This document shows positions 1 through 7,492 of a stretch of DNA of 64,000 nucleotides, one piece after another. Within the stretch, counting starts at the first letter, position 1, and every line of letters begins with the position of its first letter. Under the pieces are notes generated by a model. The model did no database searches, had not been told where the DNA came from, and saw only the letters and a list, made by a program, of their open reading frames with translations. Source of the DNA: Sphingomonas sp. BK580 (lineage in GTDB: Bacteria > Pseudomonadota > Alphaproteobacteria > Sphingomonadales > Sphingomonadaceae); assembly GCF_014194975.1 (NCBI RefSeq), contig NZ_JACIAY010000003.1, positions 310,001 to 374,000 on the forward strand. Reading direction: 5' to 3'. The position numbers and the translations under genes are program-made.

Positions 1-14
1 TTGCGGTCGATCAT
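1..14 (-). CDS. Start of an unidentified leftward gene cut by the window edge
   Basis: An ATG at 14-12 begins Met-Ile-Asp-Arg and runs off the edge. A GGAG sits four bases before it, partly inside the end of the winged-helix gene, so the two genes look translationally coupled. Its product cannot be told. An integrase is missing from the window and could be here or further left, which is inference only. Confidence 0.35.
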
Positions 15-15
15 T

Positions 16-363
16 CTACTCCAGAGCATCCTCAATCTGGTTCTTGAGGAGCTTCCCCTTATTGGTGAGGACATACTGCACGTTCCGCAGGCTCGTCGGG
101 TCCTGGATGCGCGAAAGGAGCCCGTAGCCCTCCTCGCCGTTCCTGAGCGTCGACGAGAGGTCCAGAAGGTGGCGACTCATCGTTCCCTTCGAGGCCCCTG
201 CTTTGTCCGCCAGCGCCTGCACCCCAATCCCCTCGTTGAGGCAGACCAGGACGAAGGTGTGGAAGAGCTGGACCGGGGTGGCTCCGCTCGTGGCCTGCCG
301 CCACGCGGTGAGCGCCCGATCCATTTTCTTCAGGCCGAGAGATGCGTTAGCTTCGCGTGCCAT
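16..363 (-). CDS. MarR-like winged-helix regulator, candidate prophage repressor
   Basis: A 115-residue protein with a winged-helix pattern: a helix rich in leucine (about residues 30-45), then GVQALADKAGASKGTMSRHL (about 47-66) resembling the recognition helix-turn-helix of MarR/phage wHTH proteins, then a wing ending YVLTNKGKLL (about 97-106). It begins with ATG behind an AGGGG motif. The 60 bases upstream hold copies and half-copies of the palindrome found at other control points of this prophage (374-425). This suggests autoregulation and makes it the best repressor candidate in the window. It is last in the late-gene orientation, which would be unusual for a repressor. A second regulator beyond the edge is possible. 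Confidence 0.6.
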   Translation of the reverse strand: MAREANASLGLKKMDRALTAWRQATSGATPVQLFHTFVLVCLNEGIGVQALADKAGASKGTMSRHLLDLSSTLRNGEEGYGLLSRIQDPTSLRNVQYVLTNKGKLLKNQIEDALE

Positions 364-373
364 GTGCTGCCCC

Positions 374-425
374 TACTGCAAATTGCGACGGTCTGCAACG
401 GTGAACTGTCAGTCGCTGCGGAACG
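374..425. promoter_or_regulatory. Cluster of operator-like sites upstream of the winged-helix gene
   Basis: GTCTGCAACGGTGAAC at 391-406 matches the prophage palindrome GTCTGCAATTGCGGAC at 12 of 16 positions. TACTGCAAATTGCGAC (374-389) and a GCGGAAC half-site (419-425) flank it. I see no convincing sigma70 promoter overlapping them. Confidence 0.45.
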
Positions 426-480
426 TCAGTGATGATGTCCGGTTCCATTCCACCGACCGTCTGTAGCGACAAGGGGAACG

Positions 481-509
481 AAAAAAGACCCCGCCAGGAA
501 AGGCGGGGC
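481..509 (-). terminator. Intrinsic terminator after the late operon
   Basis: Read leftward, CCCCGCC/GGCGGGG pairs around a six-base loop, followed by TCTTTTTT. It sits just after the coiled-coil holin-like gene (stop at 526) and before the winged-helix regulator, so it would end the late transcript and separate the regulator from it. Confidence 0.85.
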
Positions 510-525
510 ATTTTGGGACAGGTGG

Positions 526-777
526 TTAGAAAAGTAGGGACCAGACGTGATCGCCGACTGCGCCGAGGATCGCGACGAAGCCCGCGAAGATGCTGGCGAC
601 GGTAGCCGCCCGGACCTGGAAGGCCGAGAGGAGCTGGCGCTGGGTGGCCGAGTCGGCCTCCAGTTTGTCGAGGCGCCGGTCGATGAGCGAGTGCGCCTCG
701 TTGTGCCCGTCGAGCTTGGTCTCGATGCGAGTCATGCGATCCCGGAGGTCCAGGATCAGGGAGGTGTGTTCTTCCAT
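526..777 (-). CDS. XhlA-like coiled-coil protein with C-terminal membrane helix (holin-like)
   Basis: 83 residues. Residues 5-55 form a charged heptad-rich coiled coil (DLRDRMTRIETKLD, LIDRRLDKLEAD), and residues about 57-82 are one hydrophobic segment (AATVASIFAGFVAILGAVG). This layout is that of haemolysin XhlA-type proteins of phage lysis cassettes. It starts at ATG 777, eight bases after the upstream gene, and is followed directly by a terminator. The lysozyme and spanins of this phage are far away in the right module, so a role in lysis is plausible but not shown. Confidence 0.6.
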   Translation of the reverse strand: MEEHTSLILDLRDRMTRIETKLDGHNEAHSLIDRRLDKLEADSATQRQLLSAFQVRAATVASIFAGFVAILGAVGDHVWSLLF

Positions 778-784
778 GGGTATT

Positions 785-1045
785 TCAGAAGGAGATGATG
801 GAGCGGCGACTGTGGCCCGGAGGCTCGCCCAGCGCCTCGAAGAGGCCGTCGAGCAGCTTCTCAGCGACTCGGGCCCAGCGGCGCCCCTCCAGGGACTTAC
901 GGCCCACGACGGAGCTGATGGTCTCCTGAGGGCGCGGGAGGGCCGCTAAGCCCGCCAGGTACAGCGGGCCCGCGAAGGTGACGTGGAGGAGCTGGTCGAA
1001 CGCGATGAGCCACGCACGGCCCCAGAGGAGCGCTCGGGGCCTCAC
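785..1045 (-). CDS. Small conserved phage protein with N-terminal hydrophobic segment
   Basis: 86 residues starting with GTG at 1045, whose GTGA overlaps the stop of the upstream gene. A hydrophobic stretch (about residues 6-35, AWLIAFDQLLHVTFAGPLYLAGL) is followed by a short basic tail with WARVAEKLLDGLF. This resembles the small 'ALDQ...' phage proteins found near lysis and tail genes, some of which carry doubtful helicase labels in databases. Function is unknown; the family resemblance is from memory. Confidence 0.55.
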   Translation of the reverse strand: MRPRALLWGRAWLIAFDQLLHVTFAGPLYLAGLAALPRPQETISSVVGRKSLEGRRWARVAEKLLDGLFEALGEPPGHSRRSIISF

Positions 1046-1548
1046 GGGGCCGGCCAGGCCACCGCTGCGGCGGACACGATGGCCCCCACAGTCTCACCGC
1101 TAGCGGACTTGCGCTTGGCGGCCATGCGGAGGCCTTCGATCGCGGCACCCACCGGGACCCAGGCGTCTGCCTGCGCGACGACCTCGGCCGCCAGAGCGTC
1201 GACCGTGATGTCACACGCGGCGGCCTCGGCGGCCAGGAAGGGCGTGGGGGCCTTCGGGTCCTTCAGGTAGGCCCGAGCCTCTGCCTCCTTGCGGAGGTAC
1301 GTCATGCCCTGCCCTGCGCCGGGCGTGAGGAACCGGAGGCGCACCTGTTCGGCCTCCTCGTCGATCCTGGCCGCTGCGGCGACCTTGAGGGCCGTGAGGT
1401 CCAGCTCGGGACTGGAGATGACCGCCTGAGGGACCGCGACGATGGCGGCGCCCTCCGGGAGCGGTATGGCCGCCAAGGTGCCCGGCTGGGCCCCTCCTCG
1501 CCACAGCTCGCGGCCGGTGACGGTGTCGTAGACGATGTAGTGTTCCAT
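1042..1548 (-). CDS. Tail-fibre-associated protein, DUF4376-like
   Basis: 168 residues. The N-terminal part (1-55) is a short beta-type domain beginning MEHYIVYD. The C-terminal half contains the pattern typical of phage DUF4376-like proteins: RFLTPGAGQGMTYLRKEAEA (about 71-90), then alanine-rich helices. Such proteins sit next to tail fibre genes and may help fibre assembly. It follows the 801-residue fibre gene by seven bases in the same direction. The role as fibre chaperone is inference from position. Confidence 0.55.
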   Translation of the reverse strand: MEHYIVYDTVTGRELWRGGAQPGTLAAIPLPEGAAIVAVPQAVISSPELDLTALKVAAAARIDEEAEQVRLRFLTPGAGQGMTYLRKEAEARAYLKDPKAPTPFLAAEAAACDITVDALAAEVVAQADAWVPVGAAIEGLRMAAKRKSASGETVGAIVSAAAVAWPAP

Positions 1549-1555
1549 TGGGTTC

Positions 1556-3961
1556 TCAGCGCTTGAACGCCGTGGCGGTCATGATTTTGTAGGAGCTGGT
1601 CCAGCTTGCCCCCGATTGGTCGGCGTAGAGCTGGAGCGTGTAGGTGTGCGTGCCGGGACCCGGCTGGTCGACGACACTGGTTGCGAGCATCCCGCCGAAG
1701 GTGACGCCGAACTGGCCGAAGGCAGTCGGGCGGATCGTGAGCGGGCCGTAGATGACCACGCCGTCCCGGAGGATGCGGAAGTACAGGTAGGACGTGGTCG
1801 GCGAAGAGCCTCCGAAGTCCGCACTGACGTTGACGAGGTAGGTGTCGGTCGCGGACGAGGTCACCGTGGTCGAGACGAGGTCCCGCACCGTCAATCCGCT
1901 CCCGGCAGGCGAAGTCTGTTCGGTGCCGTTGACCGCGTAGGCTGTCGAGGTGACCTGGTTGGCCCCGATCGTGCGGGTCGTCAGCGTGCCGTCGAGGAGG
2001 AGGTCCCCCGTGACCCGCATGTTGGTGTCCACAAGGAACTCGCCGGCCGAACCGTCCTTCTTGCGGAGGCCGATGGCGACCCGCCCTTCCGGGGTGGTGC
2101 CGGTGACGCCCCAGTAGACCTCCTGGCGGCCGTCGAGGGTCGAGACGGCCTGGGAGACGGTCTGCAAGGACGCCTTGGCACCGTTGGCCGTGGTCTCGAC
2201 GGTGTCGATGCGGGACGCGAGAGCCCCATCCTGGTTCGCTCGGGCGGTAGCCTCCTCGGCGACCTTGGCCGAGACCCGCTGGTCGACGTCACCGCCCCCG
2301 TCGAAACGTGCCTCAACCGTCGAGAGCCGCTGGGACAGAACGCCATCGGCCTGAGCCCGAACGGTCTCCTCCGTGGCGACGCGGCCGGTGAGGGCCCCAA
2401 GGCTCACTCGGGCCTTCTTATTGGCGACTTCCTCGGCGGTGGCCTGCCGGACGCCCGCCAGGTTCCAGCGCAGCCGCTTGGCCGGCACGTTGGGGAGGAA
2501 GGACTCCCAAGCCGTCATCGGGTGGAAACGCAGGGAAGCGAGGTCGTTGACGCTGAAGTCGACTAGGAGGGCGAAACGGTAGCGGCGCCCTGCTAGTCCT
2601 GCGCCCGGAGCCGTATCGGTGGCGTCTGGCTGGAGCGCGAAGTCCCACGAAGCGGTGACGATCGCGACGCCACTCGTGTTGTATCCGGCGAGGTAGCAGC
2701 CCGATCCGTTGAGCTGTCCTTCGACAAGGCTCACGTCGACCTCTACCACGAACCAGCCCGGCCCGATCATCATGCCGAGGTCCACTCCGCCTCCGGCATC
2801 GCCAAAGGACAGCCCGCTCACCGCATGGAAGAGGTTGCCCTGGCCGCCAGGCCAGGAGGTCTCCATCGCATACCGACCGATGACCCCGTCTCGTCGGACA
2901 ACGGCGCCTCCCGTCTGCGTAGCGAGGCCCCACCCGTTCGGGATTTCTCCGCGACTGTCGGGCCAGTCTGCGAAGTAGGCCGCACGGTTGAGGTAGGTCG
3001 GCGAGCCGCCCACAGAAGCCTCGACGGCCGCTGTCCGGGTCGCGAGGGACCCGAGGGCCGTAGCGGAGGCGCTGGTGGCCTCCTGGACCCCTGCGGCGAC
3101 CTTCTGGTCCGTCTCGCCCCTCAGGGTGGCGGCAAGGTTCTGGCGGGCCGTTGCTTCAGCACTCACGGCGTCGGAGCGGGCCTGCGCCTCACTCGACACG
3201 GCCGCCGAGGTCTCGCCCCGGAGCTTGGTCTCAAGGTTCTGGCGGGCGGTCGCTTCGGCCGAGATGGCGTCGGCGCGGACCCGAGCCTCCTCCTGGATCG
3301 CGGCGCGGGCGACAGGGTCCTCCCCGCTCCCACCGGACCCTGAGGAGGCCTCAAGGGCCTGGACGCGGCTGGCGACTGCGGAGACGGCATCGGCGCGGGC
3401 CTGGGCCTCCTCGGAGACCTTCGCGGTGACCTTGGTGTCGACCTCACCGGCCGTGGTATAGTCGGCCTCGATCGCGCCCAGGCGGGACGCAATGGCCCCG
3501 TACTCGTCGGCACGGGCCTTCTGCTCGACCTGGATGGCCGCGGAGACCTTGGTGGTCGTCTCGGACCGCAGGGTCGCCGCAAGCTCCTGTCGGGTGGTGG
3601 CCTCGGCGAGGATCGCGTTGGCCCGTGCGGTGGCCTCTTCGGAGACGCGGGCATCGAGCGCGAAGTCGACGTCGGTCCGCTTGGCGTACGAGGCCTCGAC
3701 GGACTGGAGGCGGCCGGCGAGAGCCTCCTCCCCATCGGTACGTGCGGTGACCTCGTCGATCACGTTGGACTTGAGGAGCGCGACGTCGTCGGAGAGGCGC
3801 TTGAGGTCCGCGGGGCTTGCGCCTCCCGTGGCGTCCTTGCCGGGCTCTCCTCGTTCGCCGCGAGGGCCGGGCTCGCCCTGGTCGCCTTTGTCGCCCTTCT
3901 CGCCTCGGGGGCCGCGGAGGTCGACGTTGCCCTTCCCGTAGAAGGAGGGGAGCTGGTTCAT
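1556..3961 (-). CDS. Tail fibre with collagen-like stem and repeated coiled-coil blocks
   Basis: 801 residues. Residues 1-15 form a short anchor (SFYGKGN), followed by about 30 residues of Gly-X-Y collagen repeats (GPRGEKGDKGDQ...). Residues about 50-300 are repeats of an alanine-rich unit like EATARQNLAATLRGET, alternating with VSEEAQARADAV, a long trimeric coiled-coil pattern. A beta-rich region (about 320-510) with tyrosine/tryptophan and glycine may be the receptor-binding or carbohydrate-binding part. A second coiled coil and a C-terminal beta domain (about 690-801) close the protein. Repeats of this kind recombine easily. It is the largest fibre here and the likely host-recognition protein. 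Confidence 0.8.
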   Translation of the reverse strand: MNQLPSFYGKGNVDLRGPRGEKGDKGDQGEPGPRGERGEPGKDATGGASPADLKRLSDDVALLKSNVIDEVTARTDGEEALAGRLQSVEASYAKRTDVDFALDARVSEEATARANAILAEATTRQELAATLRSETTTKVSAAIQVEQKARADEYGAIASRLGAIEADYTTAGEVDTKVTAKVSEEAQARADAVSAVASRVQALEASSGSGGSGEDPVARAAIQEEARVRADAISAEATARQNLETKLRGETSAAVSSEAQARSDAVSAEATARQNLAATLRGETDQKVAAGVQEATSASATALGSLATRTAAVEASVGGSPTYLNRAAYFADWPDSRGEIPNGWGLATQTGGAVVRRDGVIGRYAMETSWPGGQGNLFHAVSGLSFGDAGGGVDLGMMIGPGWFVVEVDVSLVEGQLNGSGCYLAGYNTSGVAIVTASWDFALQPDATDTAPGAGLAGRRYRFALLVDFSVNDLASLRFHPMTAWESFLPNVPAKRLRWNLAGVRQATAEEVANKKARVSLGALTGRVATEETVRAQADGVLSQRLSTVEARFDGGGDVDQRVSAKVAEEATARANQDGALASRIDTVETTANGAKASLQTVSQAVSTLDGRQEVYWGVTGTTPEGRVAIGLRKKDGSAGEFLVDTNMRVTGDLLLDGTLTTRTIGANQVTSTAYAVNGTEQTSPAGSGLTVRDLVSTTVTSSATDTYLVNVSADFGGSSPTTSYLYFRILRDGVVIYGPLTIRPTAFGQFGVTFGGMLATSVVDQPGPGTHTYTLQLYADQSGASWTSSYKIMTATAFKR

Positions 3962-3969
3962 GGTGTTTC

Positions 3970-4182
3970 CTAGATGACCCCGAACACCTGCCCATCGGCT
4001 CGCATGTAGAGGGTGCCGAGAGGCAGGCCGGCGGCCTTAGCCGCGGCGTTGGTGGTGTAGGTCGGGAGGGGGATCAGCGGGCCGGGAGGGCCCTGGATGC
4101 CGTCCTTGCCGGGCTCCCCGCGGGGGCCTCGGAGGCGCTCCTGGTCGCCGTCGCCGTAGAAGGAGGTCTGGGCGAGAGACAT
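3970..4182 (-). CDS. Short collagen-like protein sharing the fibre N-terminal anchor
   Basis: 70 residues: MSLAQTSFYGDGDQERLRGPRGEPGKDG, read in two pieces as an SFYG anchor followed by LRGPRGE. This matches the first 25 residues of the large fibre next to it, then adds a short Gly-X-Y run and a small C-terminal beta tail (LGTLYMRADGQVFGVI). Its start overlaps the stop of the adaptor gene by one base (TGATG). It could be a second, minimal fibre or cap using the same virion socket, or the remains of a fibre duplication. Confidence 0.7.
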   Translation of the reverse strand: MSLAQTSFYGDGDQERLRGPRGEPGKDGIQGPPGPLIPLPTYTTNAAAKAAGLPLGTLYMRADGQVFGVI

Positions 4183-4796
4183 CAATAATCGCCTCGGTCG
4201 GTGGGGAGTGGGATGTTGATGCGGCCGGACCACTTCTCGTCGAGGTCCTGGCCGGAGATGTCGGCGACGTAGCCGTCCGCGCGGGCCTGAAAGCGCCGGG
4301 CGTACTCATCCTCCATCTGGAAGTGGTCGGCGGCGAGGACCGCGGCCGTGTAGACGACGGCGTTGAGCGCCGAGCGTGTCCACACGTTCTCGTCGTCATC
4401 CGCGGCGAGCGGCGGCGACTGGGTGTAGTAGTGGAAGTAGACGTTCGTGTTCGGGGCCGGCGTGGGCTTCAGGAGCCAGCGGTCGCCGATCTTCACGAAG
4501 TGGGTGGGGACGCCCGCGGTCTCGCGCATCGCAAGGAACTGGGCGATGTCCACCTGGACCAGCTCGGTCGTGTCGGTGAACAGGTTGATCCCCTCCAGGA
4601 AGCCGGTGGGGACGATGATGGCGTTGCGCTCGCCGTCCCACTCGCCCTGGGTGAGCATGGTCTCCATGCAGCCGATGCGGAGCTTGCGCTCCATGTCGGC
4701 GATGGCGTCCGTGATGAAGTCTCCGGCGAGAGCGTCGGTGAGGTCGCGCCGGTTGATGATCGACTGGAGGCGTCGCTTGCACTTGCCGAAGCTCAT
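4182..4796 (-). CDS. Head-tail adaptor / tail-tube-type protein
   Basis: 204 residues with the arrangement of podovirus adaptor proteins: an N-terminal helical region (FGKCKRRLQSIINRRDLTDALAGDFITDAI), a beta-rich core with tyrosines (VYFHYYTQSPPL), and a C-terminal helical segment (ALNAVVYTAAVLAADHF...EYARRFQARADGY) as in proteins that sit below the portal. It lies between the capsid group and the fibres, which fits. Exact family is not certain without a profile search. Confidence 0.6.
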   Translation of the reverse strand: MSFGKCKRRLQSIINRRDLTDALAGDFITDAIADMERKLRIGCMETMLTQGEWDGERNAIIVPTGFLEGINLFTDTTELVQVDIAQFLAMRETAGVPTHFVKIGDRWLLKPTPAPNTNVYFHYYTQSPPLAADDDENVWTRSALNAVVYTAAVLAADHFQMEDEYARRFQARADGYVADISGQDLDEKWSGRINIPLPTDRGDY

Positions 4797-4800
4797 GGGA

Positions 4801-5160
4801 TCAGAAGCTCTTAGAGGTGGTCTGGAAGGCCGTCAGGTCCTCGGCGCGGAGCTTCGCGAGGATGATCGCGGCGCCGTTCGGGTCATGGATGGCCTCGAAG
4901 ATGTCGAAGCCCTGGCGGCGCCAGTTGTTGACGACGGCGACAGGGATGCGGGCGAGGTGGATGCGCTCGATGTCGTCGCCCTTGGTGAGCTGGGCGAAGG
5001 TCGAGGCGTCTTGATGGTTCCGAGTGGCGGCCACGCGGTCCAGGAAGGACTGCGGGATTTCCTGCTCGGCGACGATCGTGCCGGTGACCTGGAGGTCGCC
5101 GTCGACCGTATCGGGGATGAAGTCCTCGTCGAGGCCGACGAAGCGATAGGGGGAGGTCAT
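4801..5160 (-). CDS. Unidentified virion-region protein
   Basis: 119 residues starting MTSPYRFVGLDEDFIPDTVDG. No motif is recognised. It lies between the capsid gene terminator and the adaptor gene, the place where podoviruses often carry a small head completion or decoration protein. An upstream in-frame start would run through the terminator hairpin, so the ATG at 5160 is preferred although no clear ribosome binding site is seen. Confidence 0.6.
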   Translation of the reverse strand: MTSPYRFVGLDEDFIPDTVDGDLQVTGTIVAEQEIPQSFLDRVAATRNHQDASTFAQLTKGDDIERIHLARIPVAVVNNWRRQGFDIFEAIHDPNGAAIILAKLRAEDLTAFQTTSKSF

Positions 5161-5180
5161 TCGGTATTCGGTGGGAGGTG

Positions 5181-5214
5181 AAAAGAAACCCCCGACCCGG
5201 TGAGGGGCCGGGGG
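5181..5214 (-). terminator. Intrinsic terminator after the major capsid gene
   Basis: Read leftward, CCCCCGGCCCC pairs with GGGTCGGGGG and is followed by TTTCTTTT. It lies between the capsid gene stop (5225) and the next gene start (5160), as in T7, where a terminator directly follows gene 10. It would leave capsid mRNA more abundant than the downstream fibre mRNA. Confidence 0.8.
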
Positions 5215-5224
5215 CACTTGCGGC

Positions 5225-6127
5225 TTACGCGCCGATGTTGGTGACGAGCGTCGACGCCTTGAAGTTGTCGTGCTCCAGGCCGTACTCGCCGGCCAGCATG
5301 ATCTTCGTGTTGTCGCCGGTCTTGGCGAGGGTCTCGCGGAACCAGCCGCGGCCCTTCAGGACGGCCTTCTTCCAGTTGGCCGGGTTCCAGAGCAGGCCGA
5401 AGTCGGCCTTCATCTCGCGGTTGGTCTCGACCGTCAGCGTGCCCAGCGCGGTCGTGTACACGTCGACGACGTGGACGATCTCGTTGGCCTTCGCGCCGGT
5501 CACCTCACGGGTGCGGCTCGCGTTGCCGGCGAACTCCGCGGTCTGCTCCGCGACGTACGGGGCGACCATGAAGCGGCGAGCGCGACCGCCCTCGTCGTAG
5601 TTCTTCTTGATCGCGAGGCGCAGCGTCTGCTCCTTGAGCGGCGCTGCGGTCGCGTTGTTCGCGATCTTGTTGTTCGCGTCGATGAGCTGGCTGGCCGACG
5701 CGGTGCGACGCGCGACGGTGTTCGAGCCGAGGACCGAGGCCTGGTCGACGCCGACGAACGAGCGCTCCAGGTCGAGCTTGAGGGCCTTGCCCTTCTTCAC
5801 GATCTGGCGGGCCAGCTCGGACTTGCGGCCGTAGTGCTCCGTCGCCTCGACCGAGCCCGAGAGCTTGATCGTGCGCGAGTAAATCTGAGTGGTGTTCGAC
5901 CGCATCTGGGTCGTGCTCAGGTCCTCCTCGGTGGCGTCGAAGCCCTCGACCTGGGCGTTGTCCTTGCCGCCCTCCTGCTCGTCCTCCTGCCACTGGAACT
6001 GCTTCTGCGTCACGGTGCGGGTCGTAAGCGAGCTGGAGAACGGGGTCTCGTGCTTATCCAGCATCGAGATGACGTCCGAGACGTCTTCCTTGGCGCCGAC
6101 CGAGTCGTAGGTCTTGAAAGTTGCCAT
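5225..6127 (-). CDS. Major capsid protein, SU10/DUF5309 family
   Basis: 300 residues. The N-terminus ATFKTYDSVGAKEDVSDVI followed by TPFSS, the central QWQEDE...EGFDA and the segment SGSVEATEHYGRKSELARQ are the recognisable pattern of SU10-type HK97-fold capsid proteins (DUF5309). No protease gene is seen nearby and no obvious delta domain; a separate scaffold gene precedes it. It starts at ATG behind AAGAAG. A terminator follows, consistent with high expression of the shell protein. Confidence 0.85.
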   Translation of the reverse strand: MATFKTYDSVGAKEDVSDVISMLDKHETPFSSSLTTRTVTQKQFQWQEDEQEGGKDNAQVEGFDATEEDLSTTQMRSNTTQIYSRTIKLSGSVEATEHYGRKSELARQIVKKGKALKLDLERSFVGVDQASVLGSNTVARRTASASQLIDANNKIANNATAAPLKEQTLRLAIKKNYDEGGRARRFMVAPYVAEQTAEFAGNASRTREVTGAKANEIVHVVDVYTTALGTLTVETNREMKADFGLLWNPANWKKAVLKGRGWFRETLAKTGDNTKIMLAGEYGLEHDNFKASTLVTNIGA

Positions 6128-6187
6128 GGTGGGTGTGTTTCTTCTTAGAAAATGGGTGTTTGGTTGGGTGTCGGGGTGGCCGGGCTG

Positions 6188-7153
6188 TTAGGCCCAGCGC
6201 CCCATGAGGACCGCGACGGCGTCGGAGTCCGAGCCGGTCCGCGCGAGGCGGCTCTCGGCCTTCTTGGCGGTTGCGGCCTTCGCCGGTTCCTGCCGAGCGG
6301 TGCCCTTGAGGACCTTGGTGGGCGCCGCCTGGACCTTCTTGGTCGCGACGGCCTTGCCCTGGTCGTAGAGCATCGCCTTGCGGAGGAGCTTGAGGACCTT
6401 CGGGTTCGTGATCGCGGAGACGTCAGCCTCGGGGAGGCCCTCCTTGACGCCGAACGCCAGGATGTCGCTGTAGAGCTTGTCGTTCCACTCGGGGACGTCG
6501 GCCTTCAGCTCCTGGAGGCACGCCTGGGCCTGCCGCCGGCTCTCGTTGGTCTGGCGGGCCTGGAGGGTCTGCTCGAACTCCTGCGCGGTCCCGACGAGCT
6601 TGGTGTAGCGCTTGTGGGCCTTGGCGGCGTTCTCGCGGTGCCAGGCGAACTCCTCCGGGTCGAGCTGCTGCTGGAGGACCAGCCAGTCGACGTCGGCGTA
6701 GGGGCTCAGGTCTTCCTGGACGGCCTCGATGGCCGCCTGGAGAGCCGCAGCGGCGCGGCCCCCAACCAGGTCGGCCTCCTGGCTCTTCTGCGTCAGCGCG
6801 GCCTCCTGGCCGGCGAGGCGCTTCAGGGAGCCGATCGTGAACTTCTGGGTCTCGCCGTTAACGGTGACCTCGACCTCGGCCTCGTCGGTGACCGCGGGGG
6901 CCTTGGCGGGCTCGGCGTCAGCGTCGTCGCTCTCGGAGTCGTCGCCCTCTTCGCCTTCATCGGCGTCGTCGGCTTCGTCCTCATCAGCGGCCTGCTCCTG
7001 TTCGTCGGCGCCAGGCTCCTCGGCCTCGTCGTCGTCGCTTGGGTCGTCGTTGGTGTTGTCTGCGGCTTTCTCGAAGCTCGCCATGAGGGCGGCCTCGGCG
7101 GCCTCCTCACTCATCGAGTCGAGGGGGGCATTGTCGTCCTGGAGGATGGACAA
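6188..7153 (-). CDS. Scaffolding-type protein
   Basis: 321 residues. Residues about 25-90 are extremely acidic (runs of D and E). The middle (about 95-260) is helical, with VNGETQKFTIGSLKRLAGQEA and long charged helices. The C-terminus is basic (KAVATKKVQAAPTKVLKG). An acidic N-terminus and basic C-terminus directly upstream of the capsid gene is the usual scaffold layout. The start appears to be TTG at 7153; an in-frame ATG at 7114 is an alternative. Neither has a strong ribosome binding site. Confidence 0.75.
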   Translation of the reverse strand: MSILQDDNAPLDSMSEEAAEAALMASFEKAADNTNDDPSDDDEAEEPGADEQEQAADEDEADDADEGEEGDDSESDDADAEPAKAPAVTDEAEVEVTVNGETQKFTIGSLKRLAGQEAALTQKSQEADLVGGRAAAALQAAIEAVQEDLSPYADVDWLVLQQQLDPEEFAWHRENAAKAHKRYTKLVGTAQEFEQTLQARQTNESRRQAQACLQELKADVPEWNDKLYSDILAFGVKEGLPEADVSAITNPKVLKLLRKAMLYDQGKAVATKKVQAAPTKVLKGTARQEPAKAATAKKAESRLARTGSDSDAVAVLMGRWA

Positions 7154-7167
7154 GGGTCTGGGGTCTT

Positions 7168-7485
7168 TCAGTAATCGCCGGGCTCATGGACGGGCTTGGC
7201 CTGGTCCACGGCTTCGGTCTGGGCTTCCGCGGTGGCGAGCAATTGCTCCCCGGCTGCGGCGATTGCGGTCAGCTCGGCCGTGATGGCAGAGAGACCGCGC
7301 GAGAGGTTGTAGGCGTCCTCTCGGGCCTGGACGGCCTGCGGGGGACTCGTGAGGATGCCCTCGGCGCACTGGGCGCGGACGGCTTCGATCGCGGTGAGGA
7401 ACAGAGGGTTGTCCAGGAGGAAGCGCGCGGCTTCCCCCTTTACAACGATCTCGTGCTCCTGGTCGGTGAGTACGACCTGGGACAT
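7168..7485 (-). CDS. Small protein between portal and scaffold
   Basis: 105 residues, mostly predicted helix (TAIEAVRAQCAEGIL, ITAELTAIAAAGEQLLATAEAQ), acidic overall. No family recognised. It is sandwiched between portal and scaffold genes with seven- and fourteen-base gaps, so it is probably a virion assembly factor, but this is position-based. Confidence 0.65.
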   Translation of the reverse strand: MSQVVLTDQEHEIVVKGEAARFLLDNPLFLTAIEAVRAQCAEGILTSPPQAVQAREDAYNLSRGLSAITAELTAIAAAGEQLLATAEAQTEAVDQAKPVHEPGDY

Positions 7486-7492
7486 GGGCTCC

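Noticed and set aside
1..432. 143-residue rightward frame at the left edge
   Set aside because: Covers the winged-helix gene on the other strand and the operator cluster; composition is not protein-like.
785..1045. Helicase UvrD label for the small 86-residue protein
   Set aside because: No helicase motif is present and the size excludes it; the label is probably a database error carried over from relatives.
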